13,305 nt of DNA from positions 1 to 13,305 of the forward strand of contig CAJTZQ010000085.1 in assembly GCA_910583795.1 (NCBI GenBank). Direction: 5' to 3'. This DNA is from an uncultured Muribaculaceae bacterium. GTDB lineage: Bacteria; Bacteroidota; Bacteroidia; Bacteroidales; Muribaculaceae. Under the pieces are notes generated by a model that did not search any database, was not told where the DNA came from, and saw only the letters and a program-made list of their open reading frames with translations. The position numbers were made by a program, and so were the translations under genes. Of this stretch, positions 1 to 5,745 are shown in pieces (the stretch's first letter is position 1; each line of letters opens with the position of its first letter).

Positions 1-39
1 ATTGAAGACATCGCTGCCGAACTCTGCATAGTGTCCTAA
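1..39 (+). CDS. C-terminal end of an unidentified protein (partial)
   Basis: Frame 1 is open from the first base and ends in TAA at 37-39, giving the tail IEDIAAELCIVS. A strong intrinsic terminator follows at 76-115, which fits the end of a plus-strand transcription unit. Twelve residues are too few to name a family. Frame 2 also stays open almost as far, so the frame choice rests mainly on the terminator behind it. Confidence 0.4.
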   Translation: MEDIAAELCIVS

Positions 40-75
40 TTTGCGGTTTCTTTACATAATTGATCCGTACTTACT

Positions 76-115
76 AAAAAACGGTGGCATCTTTAATCGG
101 ATGCCACCGTTTTTT
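76..115. terminator. Bidirectional intrinsic terminator
   Basis: A perfect 16-bp inverted repeat (76-91 with 100-115) has an 8-base loop. The GC-rich core is ACGGTGGCATC paired with GATGCCACCGT. It is flanked by A6 on the left and T6 on the right, so it can work on both strands. It separates the plus-strand gene ending at 39 from the minus-strand flippase gene. Confidence 0.85.
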
Positions 116-192
116 ATGTTTCCTTCACCTTTCGTCTGAAGGGTAAGGGAAACCGTTCCTGAAAAGGCCGGATCACAATCCCCATTTGGATC

Positions 193-252
193 TTAACCCT
201 CATAACCCCTTAACCCTCATAACCCCTTAACCCTCATAACCCCTTAACCCTC
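193..252. repeat. 17-bp minisatellite, 3.5 copies
   Basis: The unit TTAACCCTCATAACCCC is repeated exactly at 193-209, 210-226 and 227-243, with a 9-base partial copy at 244-252. It lies just downstream of the flippase gene and abuts the 251-274 palindrome. No coding role is seen. Copy number is probably strain-variable. Confidence 0.9.
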
Positions 253-274
253 ACCTTTCGCAAGCGAAAGGTGA
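251..274 (-). terminator. Palindrome at the 3' end of the flippase gene, possible terminator
   Basis: A perfect 11-bp inverted repeat with arms TCACCTTTCGC and GCGAAAGGTGA and a 2-base loop lies directly beyond the flippase stop codon at 276-278. The stem is strong, but no T-tract follows on the minus strand, so termination is uncertain. The TTTCGC/GCGAAA core recurs elsewhere in the window, so it may be a member of an interspersed palindrome family. Confidence 0.5.
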
Positions 275-275
275 A

Positions 276-1718
276 TTATTTTTTGAGTCTGGATCTGATT
301 GTCAGCAGCGAATAGATTAATGCTATCAATGAAAATGAGATCATGAGTGATAGGGAAAGAAGATTGTATCCTATCAATGAAGACGAGAAACATGCCACGG
401 TGAGGGATACGCATATCAATCCGTGTAATAGCGTTTTATTATCTATAGTGTAGCCGTATACTTTATGGTTTACTATAGCATAAATGATAAATGTCAGTAT
501 ATTGTCAACAATGAATGCATATCCAAGACCTATGAATCCGAAGAAATGATAAAACAAAATCACACCTATCAAAAACAGTGCATTCTCCAAAACAGCCTCC
601 ATCCAAAAGAATAACCTGCGATTGTCTTTGGCAAAAGCTATGTAGCCCATGGGGTAATGCAATGCCCTGAAAACTATCCCCAGCCCCATCCACCGCATAA
701 GCGGCGATATGCTCTGGAAAGATTCCGTGAGAAGGACATTGATTATGATCGGGGCGGTGGTTATTACAATACAGGCTATCGGCGCCATTACTATTGCAAC
801 CACTTCCATCTGCCTGTTTACTATTCCTGTCATCCGTCTGTTATCCCCTATGCTTGCGGCAAGACGTGGGAAATAATCGAGAGACATCGCCGTGAATACC
901 ATACCGGCATACTGGTTTGTCAAACTATTTGCAGCCTGATAAAAACCGACGGTATCAAGATCTCCAAAAACACGTAAATAAATATTGATAGCATAATTAC
1001 ATACAGACCCTATCAGATCTCCCGACAAAAGTACAAGTCCCAGACAAACCAGTTTTTTAATCAATGGTTTATGGTCTTTCAACCGTATCTCTGGTTTCGG
1101 AATCTTGACTACACGCCGAAGATTGAAAGAATAGAATATATAAGTGGTGACCGACAGTATCACTATTGCCGGAACAATTCCCTTCGCTCCCCAAAAATAA
1201 TAAAGCGGCACGCCTGCACATAATCCTGTCAAAGCTCCCACTAAAGAGGCGCCTGCAACTCTTTTAACCTCGTGCATCCCCTGCAACAACGAAAGTTTAC
1301 CGGCACCTGAAACAGAAAAATAGACAGCAACTGCAAGAAGGATGAATTGCCAGGCATAATCATCCGAACCGAAAGAAAGCCTGCTCAACAAGCCGGAAAA
1401 CAGCACACAGAAAAGTGCGCCGCCAAGAGCGGTAAGGGTTATAAGCCTGCCCACAACAGCCAATAGCTCTTTCATCCTGTCAACCTCTTCCCGACGCTCG
1501 GCAGCTTCCCTGACAATGGCAAGATTTAACCCGAGAGATGATCCCCGGACAATAGTGTTGAGGGAAGTAGAAAAAATTGAAGATATACCCATACCGTCAG
1601 CACCGAGGAACATGGCAACAAATTTTCCTCTCACAAGATTTATGAGTATCTGGAAAACCTGTACGCCCCCAAAAAGCGAGATCCCCCTCAGTATGCTTCC
1701 GTATGAATTCTCTTTCAT
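276..1718 (-). CDS. wzx: Wzx-type polysaccharide / O-antigen flippase (MVF/PST superfamily)
   Basis: Predicted 480-residue inner-membrane protein that would flip undecaprenyl-linked oligosaccharide repeat units to the periplasm. It is hydrophobic almost throughout, with about a dozen likely membrane segments. The N-terminus contains the stretches LFGGVQVFQILINLVRGKF and FLGADGMGISSIF, a style typical of Bacteroidetes O-antigen translocases, and the length suits the family. The start used here is the ATG at 1718-1716; a GTG at 1730 would add four residues (MILR) and cannot be excluded. No Shine-Dalgarno is visible. It lies 200 bp downstream of the aminopeptidase gene on the same strand. No glycosyltransferase gene adjoins it, so it looks like an orphan flippase, facing away from the phosphonate locus and separated from it by unrelated genes. 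The family is confident; the substrate is unknown. Confidence 0.85.
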   Translation of the reverse strand: MKENSYGSILRGISLFGGVQVFQILINLVRGKFVAMFLGADGMGISSIFSTSLNTIVRGSSLGLNLAIVREAAERREEVDRMKELLAVVGRLITLTALGGALFCVLFSGLLSRLSFGSDDYAWQFILLAVAVYFSVSGAGKLSLLQGMHEVKRVAGASLVGALTGLCAGVPLYYFWGAKGIVPAIVILSVTTYIFYSFNLRRVVKIPKPEIRLKDHKPLIKKLVCLGLVLLSGDLIGSVCNYAINIYLRVFGDLDTVGFYQAANSLTNQYAGMVFTAMSLDYFPRLAASIGDNRRMTGIVNRQMEVVAIVMAPIACIVITTAPIIINVLLTESFQSISPLMRWMGLGIVFRALHYPMGYIAFAKDNRRLFFWMEAVLENALFLIGVILFYHFFGFIGLGYAFIVDNILTFIIYAIVNHKVYGYTIDNKTLLHGLICVSLTVACFSSSLIGYNLLSLSLMISFSLIALIYSLLTIRSRLKK

Positions 1719-1917
1719 TCGCAAGATCACTTAATTTAAGCTTCTAAAGATTAAAAGGTTATGGTTTATAGTTTAAGAATCCTGTGTAGTTTCAGATAGT
1801 TCTTAAACCATAAACCATAAACTCTAAACCATCCCATAATTAACAATTAGCAAATTGGAAGAACCAATTACTAATTAATAATTGACAATTACTAATTGAA
1901 TCACCCCCTAAACCCAA
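1719..1917. repeat. AT-rich spacer with 20-bp inverted repeat
   Basis: The 20-base arms at 1760-1779 and 1800-1819 pair with one mismatch and are built from the motif TATGGTTTA and its complement CCATAAA, repeated. Further right, 1850-1900 is made of short AATTA/ACAATTA permutations, with a small AATTGG/CCAATT hairpin at 1853-1868. No open reading frame of note and no convincing promoter for the flippase were found. It looks like a repeat-rich spacer typical of this genome. Confidence 0.7.
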
Positions 1918-3717
1918 TCATATCGGGAGTGTCTTGTTGCGGAGCCATGCGCTCTCCTCTTCTGAAAGATGAGGGGCGAGACTTGCGTAGACATTTTCCT
2001 GATAATCGTTGAGCCACGCTATCTCTTTGGGTGTCATCTGCGACTTGTCGACCAGGCGGGTGTCGATATAGCATAATGTGATTGTATCGAAGGCAAGGAA
2101 TTCTCCGAATTGAGTCTTGATGTCGTCTTTAACAACGATCATATTTTCCGTGCGGATACCGTATTCTCCTGCACGATACATCGCCGGTTCGTCGCTCATC
2201 ACCATTCCAGTCTCTATCTTCACCGGATTTTCTTCCATGCGTATACTCTGCGGACCTTCATGCACATTAAGGCAGTGTCCGATGCCATGACATGTGCCGT
2301 GGAGATAGTTGATGCCTGCATCCCAAAGGGCATGGCGTGCGTATGCGTCCAGTAGACAACCGCGGATCCCTTTCGGGAAACGTGCCATGGCGATACCGAT
2401 TGTGCCACGCAGCGCGGCAGTGAAATCAGATTTCATCTGCTCTGTCGGTTCAGGCAGCAATGCTATTGTGCGGGTGATGTCGGTCGTGCCGTCAAGATAC
2501 TGACCGCCGGAGTCAATGAGATAAAGGGAATCCGGATGCAATTCCACGTCTGTTTCCGGAGTTGGGGTGTAATGAACCACTGCTCCATGAGGTCCGTAAC
2601 TTGAGATGGGGGCAAAACTTTCATCAAGGAACAGAGGCTGTTCGGCGCGATAGGATCTCAACTTCCCGGCACCGCTCAACTCGGTAACCTTCTCCCCTTT
2701 TGCCATCGCCTCTTCAAGCCATTTGAAATATTTGGTCATCGCGATGCCGTCTTTCAACACAGCACTCTTGAATCCTTTCAACTCCGTCTCATTCTTGATA
2801 CTCTTGAGCGTGTTCGCAGGAGAAATACCTGGGATGATCTCTGCGCCTTTGGGAAGTGATTCGGCGATACCGGCATTAGTGTGAGCCACATCAAGGAGGA
2901 ATTTGCTATTCTCCGGAAGTGATTTCAGGGTTTCAGCCAATGCATCGTAGCGACGGATCTCGACGCCGTCACTTTCAAGACGCTTTCTCAAATCATCAGG
3001 AAGCTTGGCATCGTCCATGAAGAGGATAACACAATCTTTACCGATCAGCGAGTAACCGACGGCAACAGGGTTATAGGTCACATCCGAGCCACGAAGATTG
3101 AAAGTCCAGGCAACTTCATCAAGTGCGGAAAGGACAGTGTATTCGGCATCGGCATTTGCGATCATCTTTCTGATTTCCTCAACTTTTTCAGGAGTTGATT
3201 TGCCTGCATATTTTAAAGGCATTTCAAATGCCTTCCCTTCTGGAATAGATGGACGGTCGCCCCACACCTTGTCAAGAATAGCTTTGCTGCCGTCAGTCTT
3301 TATCCCCTTTTTACTCATGTCTGCAGCCAAAGCCTCGGCATCGAGTATGCTATAGGTAAGAGCATTATATCCGACAGTATCGCCTGATTTCAATTCAGTT
3401 TTAAGGAAATCAGTAATCGATGGTGTTTCAGGGAGCATTAGGCGGTAAAGGTCTATGCCTGTATCGGCAAGCTGAGTCTCAGCCTGAAGGAAGTAGCGGG
3501 AATCAGTCCACAATCCGGCTTTGTCAGCGGTGACTACAACAGTTCCGGCAGACCCTGTGAAACCGGAAATCCATTTGCGGTATTTCCAGCAAGAAGCGGG
3601 ATACTCGCTCATGTGTGGGTCAGAGGTGGGAATTATATAGGCGTCAAGACCTTGAGCCTTCATTTCATCACGCAACGCTTGAAGTCGTTGCGGAACCGTA
3701 AGTTCAGAGTGTTTCAT
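1918..3717 (-). CDS. pepP: Xaa-Pro aminopeptidase, peptidase family M24B
   Basis: Predicted metallopeptidase that removes an N-terminal residue preceding proline, probably cytosolic as no signal peptide is seen. It has 599 residues, the length of the three-domain (XPNPEP1-like) form rather than the roughly 440-residue E. coli PepP. Two creatinase-like N-terminal domains cover about 1-155 and 165-305, and the pita-bread catalytic domain about 310-599. Dinuclear-metal ligands are visible: D402 in LIDSGG, D413 in GTTDITRT, H481 in HGIGH, E510 in SDEPAMY and E524 in RTENM. A further His lies in NVHEGP. The N-terminal stretch GFTGSAGTVVVT and DSRYF are also typical. The start is ATG at 3717. A -7 box lies about 95 bp upstream, so it is probably its own transcription unit. 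It appears intact and housekeeping in nature. The symbol is given for the family; the three-domain form is often left unnamed. Confidence 0.95.
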   Translation of the reverse strand: MKHSELTVPQRLQALRDEMKAQGLDAYIIPTSDPHMSEYPASCWKYRKWISGFTGSAGTVVVTADKAGLWTDSRYFLQAETQLADTGIDLYRLMLPETPSITDFLKTELKSGDTVGYNALTYSILDAEALAADMSKKGIKTDGSKAILDKVWGDRPSIPEGKAFEMPLKYAGKSTPEKVEEIRKMIANADAEYTVLSALDEVAWTFNLRGSDVTYNPVAVGYSLIGKDCVILFMDDAKLPDDLRKRLESDGVEIRRYDALAETLKSLPENSKFLLDVAHTNAGIAESLPKGAEIIPGISPANTLKSIKNETELKGFKSAVLKDGIAMTKYFKWLEEAMAKGEKVTELSGAGKLRSYRAEQPLFLDESFAPISSYGPHGAVVHYTPTPETDVELHPDSLYLIDSGGQYLDGTTDITRTIALLPEPTEQMKSDFTAALRGTIGIAMARFPKGIRGCLLDAYARHALWDAGINYLHGTCHGIGHCLNVHEGPQSIRMEENPVKIETGMVMSDEPAMYRAGEYGIRTENMIVVKDDIKTQFGEFLAFDTITLCYIDTRLVDKSQMTPKEIAWLNDYQENVYASLAPHLSEEESAWLRNKTLPI

Positions 3718-3771
3718 GTCTGATAGATTATTATTTTGATTTAATATTTAATTTAAGTTTCGCGAGCTCAC

Positions 3772-3804
3772 TTAATTCACATTTCGCAGCGAAAGGTGAA
3801 TTAA
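3772..3804. repeat. Near-perfect 16-bp palindrome upstream of the aminopeptidase gene
   Basis: Arms 3772-3787 and 3789-3804 are complementary with one mismatch around a single base. The core TTTCGC/GCGAAAGGTGAA is shared with the palindrome at 251-274. It falls within the expected 5' leader of the aminopeptidase mRNA, just downstream of the -7 box at 3811-3818, so it could act as an operator or leader hairpin. It may equally be an interspersed repeat. Confidence 0.6.
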
Positions 3805-3810
3805 TTAATG

Positions 3811-3818
3811 CAAAAATA
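3811..3818 (-). promoter_or_regulatory. Bacteroides-type -7 promoter box for the aminopeptidase gene
   Basis: On the minus strand the bases read TATTTTTG, an exact TAnnTTTG match to the -7 element of the Bacteroidetes primary sigma factor. The expected -33 TTTG is not present at 19-21 bp, so the call rests on the -7 box and its position about 95 bp before the start codon. Confidence 0.45.
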
Positions 3819-3900
3819 CGAATTTTCCGGTAAATATTCCCACGTTTGCCTATTTTTTATCTTGAGTAAGTCAGAAGATTTACCGGAATAAAGCAATAGC

Positions 3901-4195
3901 GCGGAGCTGTCCCGTTCAAAAGCAAAGCTTTTGCCTCATTCAGATAAAAAAGCTCCCGATTTTTATTTTAGCACCCGAGCGGAGCTGTCCCGTTCAAAAG
4001 CAAAGCTTTTGCCTCATTCAGATAAAAAACTCCCGATTTTTATTTTAGCACCCGCGCGGAGCTGTCCCGTTCAAAAGCAAAGCTTTTGCCTCATTCAGAT
4101 AAAAAAAGCTCCCGATTTTTATTTTAGCACCCGAGCGGAGCTGTCCCGTTCAAAAGCAAAGCTTTTGCCTCATTCAGATAAAAAAGCTCCCGATT
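3901..4195. repeat. 78-bp tandem repeat array, about 3.8 copies
   Basis: Copies begin at GCGGAGCTGTCCCG at 3901, 3979, 4056 and 4135; the last is truncated at about 4195. Unit lengths are 78, 77 and 79 bases and the copies are otherwise nearly identical. Each contains a CAAAAGC/GCTTTTG hairpin with a 3-base loop, followed by AAAAAAGCTCCCG. The unit lengths break any reading frame, so the plus-strand open frame across the array is not a gene. It fills the space between the aminopeptidase and the DUF3781/GNAT pair. Its role is unknown. Confidence 0.9.
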
Positions 4196-4285
4196 CGCAT
4201 CGACAGCTTTCCTTTTTTTATAACTAACCTAACATCATGAAACGAAATTCGCTGAACACCTTTAAAAATCTTTACAAGGTGAAGC

Positions 4286-4321
4286 AAACGATTTTCTGAT
4301 ATTATAACATCAGTATCGTTT
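4286..4321 (-). terminator. Imperfect hairpin downstream of the DUF3781-like gene
   Basis: AAACGAT pairs with ATCGTTT, and inside it CTGAT pairs with ATCAG, around an 8-base loop with a small internal bulge. It lies 40-75 bases beyond the stop codon of the minus-strand gene at 4360. Stem GC is low and there is no clean T-tract, so termination is only possible, not likely. Confidence 0.3.
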
Positions 4322-4359
4322 AAATGGTTCATGAGCTCGAATATTTATTCCCCAAACCC

Positions 4360-4581
4360 TCAATGTGCCGTTATGATTGTATTACTCCCTGCATTGACGG
4401 TAATTATAACCCCTCCGGAAGAGACATACCAATTTTTACCCCTGCGTTCAAAAATTGCAGACTCATCGAGGATCAGCTTCCGGCAAAAATCAACCACATC
4501 TATACTTCCATCCAAAGAAAGATTGCGTCTAATCCGTTCAACGCCTAATTCCGTGGTATGCAAATCATTGATATTAACCAT
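4360..4581 (-). CDS. DUF3781-like small protein
   Basis: Predicted 73-residue soluble protein of unknown function. I recognise the pattern LHTTELGVERIRRNL, a central DVVDFC segment, and a C-terminus RRGKNWYV...VIITVNAGSNTIITAH as resembling the DUF3781 family, from memory rather than a search. The ATG at 4581-4579 is chosen. A TTG at 4590 would add three residues (MKG), overlapping the acetyltransferase stop by three bases. Translational coupling to the acetyltransferase is likely either way. No catalytic motif is evident. Confidence 0.7.
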   Translation of the reverse strand: MVNINDLHTTELGVERIRRNLSLDGSIDVVDFCRKLILDESAIFERRGKNWYVSSGGVIITVNAGSNTIITAH

Positions 4582-4586
4582 CCCTT

Positions 4587-5099
4587 TCAAATCAATTTCT
4601 CAAATGCCTTGCGTTTCCCTCTTTCATAAGAGACTTCCCCACAATATGCAAACCCACATTTTTCTATCAGCCGAAGCATTGCGAAATTATCGAAATTTGT
4701 ATCTATCCTGAAACTCCCTATCCCCTTTTCAGCAGCATAATACTCTACAGATTTCATGAATCGGGCACCTACCCCGTTCCCCTGCGCTTTTTGGGACACA
4801 GCTACCCTGTGCACCACCACGTACTTTTGATCTGACAACCATTCGCCATCCAAATCATCATAAGCAGGTTCTCCATCAAATACGACAGCACCGTAAGCCA
4901 CTACTTCTCCCTGAAATTCCAAAACAAAAGCCACATCCCTCGCCATATCGGCAAGCACATGGACAGCTGTCGGATAACTCTCATTCCACTGCTGTTTCCC
5001 TTCCGCAAGCATCCGGGCGACAGCATCCTTCAATATTTTCTCTATCGCCGGCAAATCCGTAGCCACAGCGCGCCGAAATATATACCTTTCCATATCCAT
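4587..5099 (-). CDS. GNAT-family N-acetyltransferase
   Basis: Predicted acetyl-CoA-dependent N-acetyltransferase of 170 residues, a normal single-domain GNAT length. Visible features are the N-terminal RRAVATDLPAIEKIL, the beta-4 strand VVVHRVAVSQKAQGNG leading into the pyrophosphate-binding loop (Q106-G-N-G-V-G111), and the C-terminal N-FAMLRLIEKCGF segment. The substrate cannot be told. It is the first gene of a two-gene unit with the DUF3781-like gene. ATG at 5099 is used; a second ATG two codons in is also possible. A consensus -7 box lies at 5115-5122, implying a very short leader. Confidence 0.9.
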   Translation of the reverse strand: MDMERYIFRRAVATDLPAIEKILKDAVARMLAEGKQQWNESYPTAVHVLADMARDVAFVLEFQGEVVAYGAVVFDGEPAYDDLDGEWLSDQKYVVVHRVAVSQKAQGNGVGARFMKSVEYYAAEKGIGSFRIDTNFDNFAMLRLIEKCGFAYCGEVSYERGKRKAFEKLI

Positions 5100-5114
5100 A
5101 CTTTAATTTATATG

Positions 5115-5122
5115 CAAAGATA
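5115..5122 (-). promoter_or_regulatory. -7 promoter box for the acetyltransferase gene
   Basis: The minus strand reads TATCTTTG followed by C, an exact TAnnTTTG match. It is 16 bases upstream of the ATG, so the transcript would begin about 10 bases before the start codon. No clear -33 TTTG is seen at the right spacing. Confidence 0.5.
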
Positions 5123-5160
5123 CAAATTTTTCAGCACGGACCCGATACATCAATATGTAA

Positions 5161-5326
5161 ATCCAAAATTCAAAATTAATTTCCTCTCCGCTTTGTTCTG
5201 TTTTTCGCTCCTTGGAGCGAAACGTGCCATCTTCCAAAGCGCAGCCATCCCATTAAAAAGCAAAAGCTCAAATCGAATAGCTTTTTTGTTGGGTTTTTCG
5301 CACCTTTGGGGCGAAACGTGCCCTCT
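5161..5326. repeat. 166-bp direct repeat, copy A
   Basis: Matches 8427-8592 with only about three substitutions and two single-base indels. It contains two internally similar hairpin modules: TTTCGCTCC-TT-GGAGCGAAA and TTTCGCACC-TTT-GGGGCGAAA, each followed by CGTGCC(A/C)TCT. Together with copy B it brackets the promoter-inversion region and the two regulatory genes. No coding function is seen. Confidence 0.9.
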
Positions 5327-5341
5327 ATCATCGCTCTAAAA

Positions 5342-5383
5342 CCAAAAACACCTTATCGCTACCCGGCGATAAGGTGTTTTTGG
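5342..5383. terminator. Strong bidirectional terminator outside the invertible segment
   Basis: A perfect 18-bp inverted repeat (5342-5359 with 5366-5383) has the 6-base loop TACCCG. The GC-bearing core is ACACCTTATCGC / GCGATAAGGTGT, with A5 on the left and T5 on the right. It sits three bases from the left inverted repeat. Leftward transcripts from the promoter at 5425-5456 would meet it within about 35 bases, insulating the acetyltransferase side. Confidence 0.85.
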
Positions 5384-5386
5384 CTA

Positions 5387-5414
5387 ATGTCGCACTCTCT
5401 TGATAAGAGTGCGA
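5387..5414. repeat. Left inverted repeat of a putative invertible promoter segment
   Basis: The inner part TCTTGATAAGAGTGCGA (5398-5414) is exactly complementary to 5568-5584. The outer part ATGTCGCA (5387-5394) is complementary to 5586-5593. Between these blocks the left arm has two extra bases and one substitution. The arm is itself a dyad: TCGCACTCT and AGAGTGCGA around a 7-base centre, as expected of a tyrosine-recombinase crossover site. Confidence 0.75.
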
Positions 5415-5424
5415 TTTCTATTTG

Positions 5425-5456
5425 CAAAATTACTAAAAACCCCGATAATCATCAAG
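5425..5456 (-). promoter_or_regulatory. Promoter inside the invertible segment, pointing left
   Basis: On the minus strand the -7 box is TAATTTTG (5432-5425), an exact TAnnTTTG match. It is preceded by a 20-base spacer and CTTG (5456-5453), three of four matches to the -33 TTTG. Spacing and both boxes fit the Bacteroides consensus, the best match noticed in the window. The start site would be about 5418, just inside the left inverted repeat. Confidence 0.7.
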
Positions 5457-5475
5457 TTTTGAAATCAAAAAAATC

Positions 5476-5516
5476 ATTAATGTCAAACAATCGTAAAACA
5501 TTTGTTTGACATTAAT
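5476..5516. repeat. Perfect 15-bp palindrome in the centre of the invertible segment
   Basis: ATTAATGTCAAACAA (5476-5490) and its exact complement (5502-5516) flank an 11-base loop. There is no T-tract and the stem is AT-rich, so a terminator is unlikely. It lies 20-60 bases upstream of the -33 box of the internal promoter, where an activator or repressor dimer could bind. Because it travels with the promoter, its relation to it would be unchanged by inversion. Confidence 0.7.
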
Positions 5517-5567
5517 TTGCGATCTCTGATCATATATGCGTGCTAATCAAAGCATTGTTAAAAAATG

Positions 5568-5593
5568 TCGCACTCTTATCAAGAATGCGACAT
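5568..5593. repeat. Right inverted repeat of the putative invertible segment
   Basis: Inverted counterpart of the left arm: 17 exact bases at 5568-5584 plus the outer TGCGACAT at 5586-5593. With the bases just left of it, this arm forms a dyad of 11-base halves (5566-5576 and 5582-5592, one mismatch) around a 5-base centre. The left arm has a 7-base centre, a difference that may affect recombination. Confidence 0.75.
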
Positions 5594-5745
5594 GTTTTAC
5601 AATGTCATACTTGTTCTCAAACATCCGTGCCATCCACGGCACAGATATTTACACACCTCTGTCAAACGGATATTCCTCTCCAAGACAGGGGGAAGAGAAG
5701 AGTTGTCCGGACTTTCGAAAAAGGTAAAAAATACGTCCGACGCAA
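5594..5745 (+). promoter_or_regulatory. Leader upstream of the antiterminator-fusion gene
   Basis: About 150 bases separate the right inverted repeat from the GTG start. A small hairpin CCGTG/CACGG lies at about 5625-5639, and a purine-rich stretch GGGGGAAGAGAAGAG at about 5688-5702. In Bacteroides UpxY systems the 5' leader is needed for antitermination, so this is where a recruitment signal would be expected; I cannot identify one. Short open frames here overlap the repeats and are not credible genes. Confidence 0.4.

Larger units (their letters stand above)
5387..5593. promoter_or_regulatory. Putative invertible promoter region (phase switch)
   Basis: A roughly 207-bp segment is bounded by inverted repeats of 26-28 bases and contains a single good Bacteroides-type promoter. 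It lies directly upstream of the NusG/UpxY-like gene that heads a polysaccharide locus. This matches the layout and size of the invertible promoters controlling Bacteroides fragilis capsule loci. In this sequence the promoter faces left into a terminator, the OFF arrangement. Inversion would put the -7 box at about 5548-5555, reading right with a leader of about 185 bases. That it actually inverts is inference. Confidence 0.65.

Noticed and set aside
3901..4195. CRISPR array
   Set aside because: Units are contiguous near-identical copies of about 78 bases with no unique spacers of regular size, and no cas gene is present.
3931..4227. Plus-strand open frame of 98 codons across the 78-bp tandem array
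   Set aside because: Unit lengths of 77, 78 and 79 break periodic coding, and the open frame reflects the repeat composition; no start context or homologous protein pattern.
4324..4711. Plus-strand open frames opposite the DUF3781-like and acetyltransferase genes
   Set aside because: They are antisense shadows; the minus-strand products show clear family patterns.
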